NCBI RefSeq assembly: GCF_014200435.1
Contig: NZ_JACHBR010000001.1
Coordinates: 5,646,001 to 5,710,000, forward strand
DNA length: 64,000 bases
Direction of reading: 5' to 3'
DNA from: Sphaerisporangium krabiense
Lineage (GTDB): Bacteria; Actinomycetota; Actinomycetes; Streptosporangiales; Streptosporangiaceae
Shown: piece by piece, positions 1-9,500 of the stretch
Numbering within the stretch: position 1 is the first letter of the stretch
How the letters are laid out: every line of letters starts with the position of its first letter
The notes under the pieces: generated by a model
What the model saw: only the letters and a program-made list of their open reading frames with translations
Told to the model about the DNA's origin: nothing
Database searches by the model: none
Translations under genes and position numbers: made by a program

Positions 1-305
1 ACGAGGAGGGCGAGGAGGGGTGCCTGTCGTTCCCGGGCCTCGCCTTCCCCACGCCGCGGGCGATCCGCGCCGTGGCCAAGGGGTTCGACATGCACGGCGA
101 GCCGATCACCATCGAGGGCACCGACCTCATGGCCCGCTGCGTCCAGCACGAGACCGACCACCTCGACGGCGTCCTGTTCATCGACCGCATGGACGCCAAG
201 CAGCGCAAGCTGGCGATGAAGGCCATCCGCGAGGCCGAGTGGAGCGGCCTCGCCGCGCCGGTCGTGAAGGTCTCGCCGCACGCCACTCAAGGGAAGGCCA
301 TCTAG
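1..305 (+). CDS. def: Peptide deformylase, C-terminal part (5' end outside the window)
   Basis: This gene removes the N-terminal formyl group from nascent proteins in the cytoplasm. Only the last 100 codons are present, read from base 3. They contain two signature motifs of the metalloenzyme: EEGCLS (the Cys metal ligand) near the beginning, and HETDHLDG, which is the HExDH motif with two His ligands and the catalytic Glu. The stop lies 3 nt before fmt. This def-fmt pairing is expected because the two enzymes add and remove the same formyl group. The apparent start at 72 is only an internal GTG; the true start is upstream of the window. Confidence 0.95.
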   Translation, partial: EEGEEGCLSFPGLAFPTPRAIRAVAKGFDMHGEPITIEGTDLMARCVQHETDHLDGVLFIDRMDAKQRKLAMKAIREAEWSGLAAPVVKVSPHATQGKAI

Positions 306-308
306 CCC

Positions 309-1259
309 GTGCGCCTCGTCTTCGCCGGAACCCCGGAAACCGCGCTGCCCTCGCTGCGGGCGCTGCTGGACTCGCCCCGGCACGAGGTCGCGGCGGTGGT
401 GACCCGCCCGGACGCCCAGTCGGGGCGCGGGCGCCGGGTCCAGCCGAGCCCCGTCGCCGAGCTGGCGGCCTCGGCGGGCGTCGAGGTGCTGCGCCCGGCC
501 AAGGCGGGCGACCCGGACTTCCTGGCCCGGCTGAAGGCCATCGCGCCCGACTGCTGCCCGGTCGTGGCCTACGGCGCCCTGCTGCCGCAGGCGGCCCTGG
601 ACGTCCCACGGCTCGGGTGGATCAACCTGCACTTCTCGCTGCTGCCCGCCTGGCGGGGCGCGGCGCCCGTCCAGCACGCGGTGCTGCACGGGGACGAGAT
701 CACCGGCGCGGCGACCTTCCAGATCGTCAAGGAGCTCGACGCCGGTCCGGTGTACGGCGTGGTGACCGAGGAGGTCCGGCCCGCCGACACCAGCGGCGAG
801 CTGCTGGCCCGGCTGGCGGAGTCCGGCGCGGGCCTGCTGCTGGCCACGCTGGACGGCGTGGAGGACGGCGAGCTGGTGGCGCGTCCCCAGCCCGCCGACG
901 GCGTGAGCCACGCCCCCAAGCTGGAGGTCTCGGACGCGCGGGTCGACTGGACGGCTCCGGCGCTGCGCGTGGACCGGCTGGTGCGGGCCTGCACCCCGGC
1001 GCCGGGCGCCTGGACCGAGTTCCGCGGCGAGCGGCTCAAGCTCGGCCCCGTCACGCTCGTGGCCGAGGGCGCCGGGCCGGTGCCGGGCGCGGGGCCCCTC
1101 GGCCCGGGCGAGATCGCCGCGGCCAAGAACACCGTGCTGGTGGGCACCTCCACCCGCCCGGTACTGCTGGGCGAGGTGCAGCCCGAGGGCAAGCGGCGCA
1201 TGACCGCGGGCGAGTGGGCGCGCGGCGTGCGCCTGACCCCGGCCGACCGGCTCGGCTGA
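309..1259 (+). CDS. fmt: Methionyl-tRNA formyltransferase
   Basis: The enzyme transfers a formyl group from 10-formyltetrahydrofolate to Met-tRNAi for translation initiation. The 316-residue product has the family's usual length. It starts [10 protein letters not shown] and carries the [13 protein letters not shown] region typical of the formyltransferase catalytic core, followed by the C-terminal tRNA-binding domain. It begins with GTG 3 nt after the def stop, so the two genes are surely cotranscribed. It continues towards rsmB, the order seen in many actinobacteria. Confidence 0.96.
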   Translation: MRLVFAGTPETALPSLRALLDSPRHEVAAVVTRPDAQSGRGRRVQPSPVAELAASAGVEVLRPAKAGDPDFLARLKAIAPDCCPVVAYGALLPQAALDVPRLGWINLHFSLLPAWRGAAPVQHAVLHGDEITGAATFQIVKELDAGPVYGVVTEEVRPADTSGELLARLAESGAGLLLATLDGVEDGELVARPQPADGVSHAPKLEVSDARVDWTAPALRVDRLVRACTPAPGAWTEFRGERLKLGPVTLVAEGAGPVPGAGPLGPGEIAAAKNTVLVGTSTRPVLLGEVQPEGKRRMTAGEWARGVRLTPADRLG

Positions 1260-1325
1260 GCGGCCGCGGGGGAGCGTCGACGTCCGGACATGAGGCGACA
1301 TGATGGGCTTGATGGCGGGGGAAGT

Positions 1326-2747
1326 GTGACAGGGGACGACGCCGCGCCGGGCCGCGGGGCCGCGCGGGGAGGACGACGCGGGCAGAGCAGGCCGGCGGGC
1401 AAGAGGCGGCCGGTCCGCGACGAGCCGCGCAACACCGCCTACGACCTGCTGAGGGCCGTCGACGAGCGCGACGCCTACGCCAACCTGCTCATGCCCACCC
1501 TGCTGCGCGAGCGCGGGCTGGCCGGCCGCGACGCCGCCCTGGCCACCGAGCTGGCCTACGGCACCCTGCGCGGCCTCGGCACCTACGACGAGATCATCGC
1601 CGTGTGCAGCGACCGCCCGCCCGAGCGGATCGACCCCCCGCTGCTGGACGCCATCCGCCTCGGCGTCCACCAGCTCCTCAGGACCCGCGTGCCCTCGCAC
1701 GCCGCCGTGAGCGCCACCGTCGACCTCGCGCGCCTGCGCGTCGGCGTCGGCGCCTCCAAGTTCGCCAACGCCGTCCTGCGCAAGGTCGCCACCCGCGACT
1801 ACGACCGCTGGCTCGCCATCGTGGCCCCCGACCCGGCGCAGGACCTCATCGGCCACCTCGCCGTCGCCCACAGCCACCCCCGGTGGATCACCTCGGCGCT
1901 GCGCGACGCGGTCGGCGGCGACCCGGAGGAGACCGCGGCGCTGCTGGCGGCCGACAACGAGCGCCCGGGCGTCACCTTGATCGCCTGGCCGGGCCGCAGC
2001 ACGGTCGGCGAGCTCGTCGAGGCCGGCGCCGTGCCCGCCCGCTACTCGCCGTACGCCGCCTACCTGCCCGAGGGCGACCCGGGCGCGGTCCCCGCGGTCG
2101 CCGAGGGCCGCGCGGCCGTCCAGGACGAGGCGAGTCAGCTCGTCGCCCTGGCGCTGACCCGGGTGCCGCTGGAGGGCGACGACCGGCTGTGGCTGGACAT
2201 GTGCGCGGGCCCCGGCGGCAAGGCCGGCCTGCTCGACGCGCTCGCCCTCCAGGAGGACCGCCACCTGCTGGCCTCCGACCAGCGCTTCCACCGCGCCCGG
2301 CTGGTCTGGCGCGCCACGCGCACCGCGGGGGTCATCACCGCGGACGGCACCACGCCCGCCTGGCGCGCGGGCGCGTTCGACCGCGTGCTCGTGGACGCGC
2401 CGTGCACCGGGCTCGGCGCGCTGCGCCGCCGTCCCGAGGCCCGCTGGCGCCGTGACCCGGCCAGCGTGCCCGAGCTCGGCGACCTGCAGCGGCGGCTGCT
2501 CGGCTCGGCGCTGTCGTCCGCCCGGCCCGGGGGCGTGGTGGCGTACGTGACCTGCTCGCCGCACCTCGCCGAGACCCGCGCCGTGGTCGAGGACGTCGTG
2601 CGGCGCCGCGGCGGCGCCGAGGTGCTCGACGCCCGCGCGTTCCTGGACGAGGTGGACGGTCTGGGGGAGGGGCCGTACGCCCAGTTCTGGCCGCACCGCC
2701 ACGGCACCGACGCCATGTTCCTCGCGCTGCTACGCCGCACGCCCTGA
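1326..2747 (+). CDS. rsmB: 16S rRNA (cytosine-967-C5)-methyltransferase RsmB
   Basis: The enzyme methylates C967 of 16S rRNA using S-adenosylmethionine. A NusB-like RNA-binding domain (roughly the first third) is followed by a Rossmann methyltransferase domain with DMCAGPGGKAG (AdoMet loop), DAPCTG (first Cys) and YVTCSPH (second, catalytic Cys). The first ~35 residues are basic low-complexity sequence. The start is uncertain: GTG 1326 has a GGGGGAA just upstream but spaced only about 3 nt, whereas in-frame ATG 1290 (12 residues longer) has no well-spaced Shine-Dalgarno. It follows fmt as in mycobacteria (fmt-fmu). Confidence 0.92.
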   Translation: MTGDDAAPGRGAARGGRRGQSRPAGKRRPVRDEPRNTAYDLLRAVDERDAYANLLMPTLLRERGLAGRDAALATELAYGTLRGLGTYDEIIAVCSDRPPERIDPPLLDAIRLGVHQLLRTRVPSHAAVSATVDLARLRVGVGASKFANAVLRKVATRDYDRWLAIVAPDPAQDLIGHLAVAHSHPRWITSALRDAVGGDPEETAALLAADNERPGVTLIAWPGRSTVGELVEAGAVPARYSPYAAYLPEGDPGAVPAVAEGRAAVQDEASQLVALALTRVPLEGDDRLWLDMCAGPGGKAGLLDALALQEDRHLLASDQRFHRARLVWRATRTAGVITADGTTPAWRAGAFDRVLVDAPCTGLGALRRRPEARWRRDPASVPELGDLQRRLLGSALSSARPGGVVAYVTCSPHLAETRAVVEDVVRRRGGAEVLDARAFLDEVDGLGEGPYAQFWPHRHGTDAMFLALLRRTP

Positions 2748-2776
2748 GCGTTCTCGCACGACACGGAAGGCTTGTC

Positions 2777-3274
2777 ATGTCATATCCGGAGCCGCTCTAC
2801 CACGCCGAGACCGGCGAGGTCAGCGGGACCCTCCGGCCGGGCGGCTCGGAGCCCGAGCTGCGGATCGGCGGCCCCGACGGCACCCACGTCCGCTACCTCG
2901 CCACCGGCGCCACCACCGGCGGGCTGTTCGGGCTGTACCGCTGGGACATGGGCCCCGGGCCGAGCGGCCCCGGCGCGCACTTCCACCGCACCATGGCCGA
3001 GTCGTTCTACGTCCTGTCCGGCACGATCCGCCTGTACGACGGCGCGCGCTGGGCCGAGGGGACCGCGGGCGACTTCCTGCACATCCCCCCGGGAGGCGTG
3101 CACGCCTTCCGCAACGAGTCGGGCGAGCCCGCCTCGATGCTGCTGCACTTCGCCCCCGGCGCGCCCCGCGAGGCGTACTTCGAGGAACTGGCCGAGATCG
3201 CGGCGACCGGCCGCACCCTCACGCCCGAGGAGTGGACGGAGCTGTACCTGCGCCACGACCAGTACATGGTCTGA
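2777..3274 (+). CDS. Cupin-domain protein
   Basis: This is a single-domain cupin of 165 residues; its substrate is unknown. Both conserved cupin motifs are complete: HFHRTMAESFYVLSG fits motif 1 (two His and the Glu metal ligands) and GDFLHIPPGGVHAFRN fits motif 2 (third His). A metal-binding beta-barrel is therefore likely. The start ATG has GGAAGG about 7 nt upstream. It sits 29 nt after rsmB and could be part of that transcript. Small cupins of this type include dioxygenases, isomerases and sensor proteins, and the sequence does not decide between them. Confidence 0.85.
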   Translation: MSYPEPLYHAETGEVSGTLRPGGSEPELRIGGPDGTHVRYLATGATTGGLFGLYRWDMGPGPSGPGAHFHRTMAESFYVLSGTIRLYDGARWAEGTAGDFLHIPPGGVHAFRNESGEPASMLLHFAPGAPREAYFEELAEIAATGRTLTPEEWTELYLRHDQYMV

Positions 3275-3398
3275 AACAGGCGGCCGCCGGGGACCCGGGC
3301 GGGCGCTTCGTCGACGTGGTGCAACACAAGGTCCACCGGGACGGATGACCTTCACCCCGGCCGCGTCCCGAAAGGTCATCACAACAGGTAATCGATCG

Positions 3399-3404
3399 TA
3401 AACT
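3399..3404 (+). promoter_or_regulatory. Candidate -10 box for the seven-repeat protein gene
   Basis: TAAACT fits the actinobacterial TAnnnT -10 pattern and lies 58 nt before the ATG at 3463. No clear -35 element is visible. Confidence 0.3.
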
Positions 3405-3462
3405 CTCCGTGCTGTCCCGAGACGGGAACGGAACCCCGTCCGGCCTGATTCGGAGGTCCCTC

Positions 3463-4368
3463 ATGACGATCGGTTCAGGGCACGTCCGCGCCCTTTGCGG
3501 CAGGCTCACGCTCGTGATCGCGGGCGGGCTCGCCGCCGCCCTCGCCACGGCGTCCGCCGTCCCCGCCGCCGTGGCGCCGCCCCGCATCGGCGTGCTCAAG
3601 AGCGACGGCAAGGCGCTGGTCAAGGAGGGCGGCCTGTCGGCCACCTGGGTCACCGAGCACGACGGGATCAAGCAGATCGCGCTGGCGGGCGACCGCATCG
3701 GCGTCCTCAGGGCCGACGGCGCCGCGCTGGTCAAGGAGGGCGGCCTGTCCGCCACCTGGGTCACCGAGCACGACGGGATCAAGCAGATCGCCCTCTCCGG
3801 CAACCGCATCGGCGTGCTCACCGGCGACGGCAGGGCCCTCGTGAAGGAGGGCGGCCTGTCGGCCACCTGGGTCACCGAGAACACCCACGTCAAGCAGATC
3901 GCGTTGTCCGGCAACCGCATCGGCGTCCTGAAGAGCGACGGCACCGCCCTGGTCAAGGAGGGCGGCCTGTCCGCCACCTGGGTGACCGAGAACACCCGGG
4001 TCCGCCAGATCGCGCTCTCCGGAAACCGCATCGGCGTCCTCAAGGGCGACGGCACGGCCCTGGTCAAGGAGGGCGGCCTGTCGGCCACCTGGGTCACCGA
4101 GAACACCGACGTCCTCGAACTGGCCCTGTCCGGCGACCGCATCGGCGTCCTGAAGAGCGACGGCGTGGCGCTGGTGAAGGAGGGCGGCCTGTCCGCCACC
4201 TGGGTCACCGAGAACGACGACGTCATCCAGCTCGCCCTCGCCGGCGACCGCATCGGCGTCCTCAAGGGCGACGGCGTGGCCCTCGTGAAGGAGGGCGGCC
4301 TGTCGGCCACCTGGGTCACCGAGAACGACGACGTCACCCAGCTCGCCCTCTCCACCGGCAACGACTGA
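3463..4368 (+). CDS. Secreted protein made of seven near-identical 37-residue repeats
   Basis: The function is not known to me. The start ATG has CGGAGG 6 nt upstream; 18 upstream in-frame codons lack such a site. The 301-residue product has a signal peptide (basic N-terminus, hydrophobic stretch, Ala-rich cleavage region ending near AAVA). It then consists of seven tandem repeats that fill the mature protein. Each repeat reads [20 protein letters not shown], then TWVTE and (V/I)xQIAL. The middle of the repeat is invariant, and only the residues after TWVTE and around xxDGx vary. A count of seven suggests a closed beta-propeller, possibly lectin-like (inference). No enzymatic motif is visible. 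Confidence 0.85.
   Translation: MTIGSGHVRALCGRLTLVIAGGLAAALATASAVPAAVAPPRIGVLKSDGKALVKEGGLSATWVTEHDGIKQIALAGDRIGVLRADGAALVKEGGLSATWVTEHDGIKQIALSGNRIGVLTGDGRALVKEGGLSATWVTENTHVKQIALSGNRIGVLKSDGTALVKEGGLSATWVTENTRVRQIALSGNRIGVLKGDGTALVKEGGLSATWVTENTDVLELALSGDRIGVLKSDGVALVKEGGLSATWVTENDDVIQLALAGDRIGVLKGDGVALVKEGGLSATWVTENDDVTQLALSTGND
3583..4359 (+). repeat. Seven 111-bp tandem DNA repeats coding for the 37-residue units
   Basis: Each unit begins with the codons for RIGVL, at 3583, 3694, 3805, 3916, 4027, 4138 and 4249. The protein is almost invariant between units while many third codon positions differ, which suggests conservation of the protein rather than very recent DNA duplication. Confidence 0.9.
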
Positions 4369-4380
4369 CCCCCCGAGCCC

Positions 4381-4411
4381 GGCCCGCCCCACCCACCGCC
4401 CGGGGCGGGCC
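4381..4411 (+). terminator. Hairpin after the seven-repeat gene
   Basis: A perfect 10-bp stem GGCCCGCCCC/GGGGCGGGCC (4381-4390 with 4402-4411) has an 11-nt loop and begins 13 nt after the stop codon. No U-tract follows, as is usual in high-GC actinobacteria. Confidence 0.7.
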
Positions 4412-4428
4412 GCCCCAGTGGACCGGGC

Positions 4429-4560
4429 CGTTCGCCTGCCATGACGGGCGGGCGGCCCGGTTCGCGCCAGGTGGGGCGAGTCGTTCACCCGTCACGACGG
4501 GCGGATGGTCCGGTTCACGCCCAGGTGGGACGCCCGTTCTGCGGCCGGGCGGCCGGGTTC
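4429..4560. repeat. Imperfect 53-bp tandem repeats before rpe
   Basis: Two diverged copies start at 4429 and 4482, and a shortened third starts at 4535. Shared blocks include ACGGGCGG, CCGGTTC and CCAGGTGGG. The array runs to the rpe promoter. Confidence 0.6.
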
Positions 4561-4566
4561 TAGACT
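4561..4566 (+). promoter_or_regulatory. Candidate -10 box for leaderless rpe transcript
   Basis: TAGACT lies 8 nt before the rpe ATG, and there is no Shine-Dalgarno in front of that ATG. Transcription would start at or next to the start codon. Confidence 0.6.
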
Positions 4567-4574
4567 TCGGCATC

Positions 4575-5246
4575 ATGGCCGTACAGATCTCACCGAGCAT
4601 TCTCAGCGCCGACTTCGCCAGGCTCGCCGACGCCGCCGCCCAGGTGGGCGCCGCCGCCGACTGGCTGCACGTCGACGTCATGGACAACCACTTCGTGCCC
4701 AACCTGACCATCGGGCTGCCGGTGGTCGAGTCCCTGCTGAAGGCGACCGACCTCCCGCTCGACTGCCACCTGATGATCGAGGACCCGGACCGGTGGGCGC
4801 CGGCCTACGCCGAGGCGGGGGCGGGCAGCGTGACGATCCACGCGGAGGCGGCCAAGGCCCCGGTGCGCACGCTCCGCGAGATCCGCAAGGCGGGGGCCCG
4901 CGCCGGCTTCGCGCTCAACCCCGGCACGGCCGTCCAGCCCTACGAGGACCTGCTCGGCGAGATCGACATGCTCCTGGTGATGACCGTGGAGCCCGGCTTC
5001 GGCGGCCAGCCGTTCCTCGACATCGTGCTCCCCAAGGTCCGCAAGGCGCGCGAGCTCATCGACAAGCACGGCGGCGAGGTCTGGCTCCAGGTCGACGGCG
5101 GCGTCTCGGCCGCGACCATCGAACGCTGCGCCGAGGCCGGCGCCGACGTCTTCGTGGCCGGCAACGCCGTCTACGGCGCCGCCGACCCCGCCGGCGCCGT
5201 CCGCAGCCTCCGCGCCCAGGCCGAGCACGCCTCCTCCGCGCCCTGA
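4575..5246 (+). CDS. rpe: Ribulose-phosphate 3-epimerase
   Basis: The enzyme interconverts ribulose 5-phosphate and xylulose 5-phosphate in the pentose phosphate pathway, feeding ribulose 5-phosphate to riboflavin synthesis among other routes. The 223-residue TIM barrel has [13 protein letters not shown] at the start, [16 protein letters not shown] (catalytic Asp, metal ligands), [19 protein letters not shown] and the VDGGV phosphate-binding loop. It starts leaderless from the TAGACT box. In many actinobacteria rpe is followed by ribD and other rib genes; here it is followed by an accessory block instead. Confidence 0.96.
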   Translation: MAVQISPSILSADFARLADAAAQVGAAADWLHVDVMDNHFVPNLTIGLPVVESLLKATDLPLDCHLMIEDPDRWAPAYAEAGAGSVTIHAEAAKAPVRTLREIRKAGARAGFALNPGTAVQPYEDLLGEIDMLLVMTVEPGFGGQPFLDIVLPKVRKARELIDKHGGEVWLQVDGGVSAATIERCAEAGADVFVAGNAVYGAADPAGAVRSLRAQAEHASSAP

Positions 5247-5273
5247 TCGGGCCGGCGCCGCACGCGCCTCCTC

Positions 5274-5320
5274 GGGCCCAGGCCGATCGCCCGTTCTTCG
5301 CGCGCTGATCGGCCGGGCCC
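5274..5320. terminator. Bidirectional terminator between convergent rpe and SDR gene
   Basis: GGGCCC plus GGCCGATC (5274-5288, with one bulged A at 5280) pairs with GATCGGCC plus GGGCCC (5307-5320) around an 18-nt loop, giving a 14-bp stem. It serves the converging transcripts on both strands. Confidence 0.75.
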
Positions 5321-5366
5321 GTGGACGCGTTCTCCGCGCCGTGGTGAGGACGTCACGGACGGTGGG

Positions 5367-6110
5367 TCAGGCGAGGCCGCCGGTGGCGTGGATGTTCTGG
5401 GACGTGATCCAGCGGGCGTCGGGGCCGGCGAGGAAGGCCACGACGTCGGCCACGTCCGCGGGCTGCCCGAGACGGCCGAGGGCGGTCACCTGGGCGGCCG
5501 TCTCCAGGGCTTCCGCGGAGTTGGTGCCGCGCAGCAGGTCGGTGTCGGTGGCGCCGGGGGAGACGGTGTTCACGGTGATGCCCCGCGCGCCGAGCTCCAT
5601 CGCCGCGACCGCGGTGAGCTGCTCGACCGCCCCCTTGCTGGCCGCGTACGGGGCGATGCCGGGCGCCGGGCGCGTGGTGTTGAGCGTGGAGATGTTGATG
5701 ATCCGCCCGCCGTCGGGCATGTGCCGGGCGGCGTGGCGGACGGTCAGGAAGACCGCGCGGGCGTTCACCGTCATCGCCTGGTCGTACAGCTCCTCGTCGA
5801 GTTCGGCCAGCGGCGCCGGGGTGAAGCTCAGCGCGGCGTTGTTGACCAGGATGTCCACGGCCCCCAGCCGCTCCTCGGCGATCTCCATCAGCCGCTCGGC
5901 GGCCCCCGCCTCGGCCAGATCGGCCCGCACGGCGTGCGCCCGTCCCCCCGCCTCCGCCACGACCTTCTCGACCTGCGCCGCGGCCTCGGCGTTGCTCGCG
6001 TAACTGAACACCACCGCGGCGCCGTCCCGGGCCAGCCGCTCGACGATCGCCCGGCCGATCCCCCGGGAACCCCCGGTGACCACGGCCCTCTTCCCCTGAA
6101 GCGCCGCCAT
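5367..6110 (-). CDS. SDR-family NAD(P)-dependent oxidoreductase
   Basis: This is a classical short-chain dehydrogenase/reductase of 247 residues; its substrate is unknown. It shows TGGSRGIG (residues 12-19, nucleotide binding), NNAA (90-93), catalytic Ser141 and the YAASK motif (Tyr155, Lys159). The C-terminus, ending in ITSQNIHATGGLA, is like that of 3-oxoacyl-ACP-reductase-type SDRs, which use the final loop to close over the cofactor. The ATG at 6110 is preceded by GAGGAGGG at good spacing; the reading frame runs 69 codons further upstream without features. It stands alone and convergent to rpe. Confidence 0.9.
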   Translation of the reverse strand: MAALQGKRAVVTGGSRGIGRAIVERLARDGAAVVFSYASNAEAAAQVEKVVAEAGGRAHAVRADLAEAGAAERLMEIAEERLGAVDILVNNAALSFTPAPLAELDEELYDQAMTVNARAVFLTVRHAARHMPDGGRIINISTLNTTRPAPGIAPYAASKGAVEQLTAVAAMELGARGITVNTVSPGATDTDLLRGTNSAEALETAAQVTALGRLGQPADVADVVAFLAGPDARWITSQNIHATGGLA

Positions 6111-6560
6111 GACGCCCTCCTCGCCGGTGAATCGTGATGGGACTTCCGGTTTCGAACCTACGGCCTCCGGTTCACCCGCGCACGCCCGGATGATTCGGTG
6201 AAACAGGCACGCGTTACTGAAACGCCGCGGCTTTGGCGACCTCGCCGCCTCGCGGGGCGGGATAGCCCTCCGAACCCTGTTCGATATGGCGGGAACGCCC
6301 TGAAGATCGGCCGTCACCGACCGTGATGATCATCCGGGATCTCGCGGCCATGGGGGCCCAATCGTGCAGGGCTTGCGCGGGGACTCAACTGGCGGGATCA
6401 CACAGCGTCGCCGCCGGTTGGCGTTCGAGGCATTGACACTGCCTCTAACCCGCCATGATCATGGGGGCGCTCGGTGCGATTTATATCTCTTTTATGCGCG
6501 TTTCAATGAGGGCCATGGCGCGCCTCGCCGCTGGCTGACGTGGTTATCGGAGGTTGTGCT
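6111..6560. other. Divergent intergenic region between SDR and RHS genes
   Basis: The 450 bp carry the promoters of two divergent genes. An AT-rich stretch near 6480-6500 and a TTGACA at 6433-6438 could belong to the RHS promoter, but no convincing -10 sits at the correct distance. A 94-codon reading frame starting at 6364 has no Shine-Dalgarno and no recognisable sequence. I see no repeat or RNA gene here. Confidence 0.4.
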
Positions 6561-9500
6561 GTGCGCCTTCAGCGTGTCCGCATTTGGTTACCCGCGATCC
6601 TTTCCATGGCGTTACTCATTTCGTCCGTGGACGCGGTCACCGACCTGACCGCGCCGGCCGTCTCGTCGGCGGAGTCCCCGGTCGAACCGTCGGTGGAGGG
6701 ACGTCCGATCCGCGAGGTCGCCGCCGTGCGCGGGGCCGAGGACACCGCGCCCGTCACCGGTCCCGCGACCAGGAGCGCGACACCGCCCGGCGCGGGAGCG
6801 GCGGAGGTCGCGGTGGGCGCCGCGCCCGCCCGCGCGGCCGGCCTGCCGATCACCGTGCGGAAGGCCGCCGGCACGGACGCGCCGGGCAGGGTCCGGGTGG
6901 AGTCGCTCGGCGCCGACGCGGTCGAGCGCCTGGGCGGCACGGCGGTGGGCCTGCGGGTCACCCGCGCCGACGGCGGACCGCGGCCGGCACGCGTCCGGAT
7001 CGGGGTGGACTACTCCACGTTCGCCGCCGCGTTCCCCGCCGGGGCCGCGTCCCGGCTCGGAGTCATCGAGATGCCGGCCTGCGTGCTCGCGGCACGGCCG
7101 GACGCGGCGTGCGCCAAGGCGGCGGAGAGGGCCCGCGTCGTGCCGAGCGGCGACGACGCCGCCGCGCGGCGGGTGACGGTGGACGTGGAGGCCGCCCCGG
7201 ACGGGTCGCCCGCCGCCGGGAAGGTGTACGCCCTGACCTCGCTGGCCGCGGCCGGCGACCCCGGCGAGGGGACCACCAACTTCGCGGCGACGGACCTGAA
7301 GGCCGCCGGATCCTGGCAGGTCGGACTGTCGGGGGGTGGCTTCTCCTACTCCTATCCGATCCCCCTGCCCCCGTCCGTGGCCGGCGAGGCCCCGGAACTG
7401 GCGCTGTCGTACTCCTCGTCCGCCGTCGACGGCCTGACCAACTACACCAACAACCAGGCGTCGGTCGCCGGGATGGGCTGGGAGATCTCCCCGGGCTTCA
7501 TCGAGCGCCGGTTCCGGCCGTGCGCCGACGACGCCGAGGAGACCACCAAGAACACCGAGCAGCGCGACTGGAAGCACCAGTGCTGGGAGTCGCCGGACGA
7601 GAACGACGGCGACCCGGCGACCACCGACCACACCACCTCGCACCTGACGCTGTCGATCGAGGGCAAGTCCTCGCCGATCGTGAAGGACCGCACGAGCGGC
7701 GGCTGGAAGACCGTGGAGGACTACGGCTGGAAGATCGACTACCAGCCCTCCGCCGCGACCGGGCAGCCGTACTGGACGGTGACCACCACCGACGGCACCC
7801 TCTACCGCTTCGGCTATAACCGCGATGCGATGTGGCAGACCGCCTACGTCGGCGACGACCCCGGCGAGCCCTGCAAGGACCGGTACTCCAAGACCGGCCT
7901 GCCCGGTCTGTGCGACGCCCCCTGGCGGTGGAACCTGGACCAGCGGATCGACCCGGACGGCAACGTGGCCGACTACACCTTCGACCGGGAGGAGAACTGG
8001 TACTGCAAGGTGGTCGGCGCGCTGTGCCAGCCCGGGCCGTTCGGGGACGGCCGGGAGTTCCGGGTGCCCTACGACCGGGGCGGCCACCTGGCTCAGGTGG
8101 CCTACGGCCGCAACGTCAACGTGGCCGGGTCGGCGCACACCGCCAAGGTCGTCTTCAACGCCGTGGACCGGGGCAGGCCGCCCGCGTCCGGCGCGCCGTG
8201 GGACGACGACACCCCCAAGGACCTGGACTGCCCGTCGAGCCCGCGCGACGTGATCACCGCCTGTGACACCCCCGGCCCGGCGTTCTACATCTCCAAACGG
8301 CTCGACACGGTGGTGACCTCGGTGCTCAACGCCTCCGGCGGCTGGGACGAGGTCTACCGGCTGGAGGCCGGGTACAAGTGGGTCTACACCCAGATCCTGC
8401 AGAGCCTGCCGCCCGCGGGGCCCGTCCTGTGGCTGGACACCCTGCGCCCGGTCGGCCTCGCCGGGACCGGCCCCGACATCCCCATGCCCCCCGTGGACTT
8501 CGAGGCCACCCTGCTGGACAACCGGGCCGACCACGACGACGCCCAGGGCAGGCCCCGGCTGCGCATGCCGCGGATCTCCTCGGTGTACAACGGGCTCGGC
8601 GGCCGCACCGACGTCACCTACGGCCAGGCCAACCCCTGCCCGGTCCCCTCGGGCTACCCCACGACCGGCTGGGACACCGGCGCCCGCGACTGCTACCAGG
8701 CCACGCTCGGCACCTACTACGACGACGGCGGCATGCGGCACACCAGCCGGGCCGTCTACATGAAGTGGCTGGTCACCCAGGTCGTCGACAAGGACCTGGT
8801 CGGCGGCTCGCCGGACGTGCCCATCCGGTACGAGTACCTGGGCGCCCCTGCCTGGGCGCGGGCGTTCGACTACGCGCGCGCCGACACCACCCCGGGCGTG
8901 CTGTGCAGCCCGCCGTCGACCGGCTCCTGCAAGACGCTCGTCGAGGACTGGGACCAGTTCCGCGGCTACCAGACCGTGCGCACCGTCAAGGGCGCCGGGA
9001 GCGGCCCCGACGACTTCACCGTCAACACCTCCACCTTCTACCGCGGCATGTACGACGACGTGCGCGCCGACGGCGTCCGCAAGGGCGCCCGGATCACCGA
9101 CTTCGACGGCAACGCCCGCGACGACCTGCGCGCACTGGCCGGCCGCACCCTGCAGGAGCAGTCCTGGCGCGCCACCACCGTCAACGGCGCCGCCCCTGAG
9201 CGGGCCACGCCCGGCACGGCGGCGGGACCGCGGCCCGGCGACGCCGAGACCGCGCGGCCGGGGCCGGGGAAGGCCGGAACCGCCGCCCTGGGCTGTACGT
9301 ATCCGGCCTGGCAGCAGTTCGCCTCCTACACCAAGGGCGCCAAGGTCTCCTGGACCGGCCACCACTGGGAGGCGCTCGGCCCGAGCGTCAGCGCCGAGCC
9401 CGGCAAGGTGTCCGGCGCGTGGAAGGACCTCGGCGACTGCGCCGCCGGCCCCACCCCCACGCCCACTCCCACCGGCGGCCCCACGACACCCCCGGGCGGC

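Noticed and set aside
3583-4359. Tandem 111-bp units as a possible CRISPR array
   Set aside because: There are no unique spacers; the units are contiguous, in one reading frame and encode a repeat protein.
3475-4488. 337-codon repetitive frame antisense to the seven-repeat gene
   Set aside because: It merely mirrors the repeats. The plus-strand frame has a ribosome-binding site and signal peptide, the antisense frame has neither.
6364-6648. 94-codon frame before the RHS gene
   Set aside because: No Shine-Dalgarno, no recognisable sequence, and it overlaps the RHS start and signal-peptide region.
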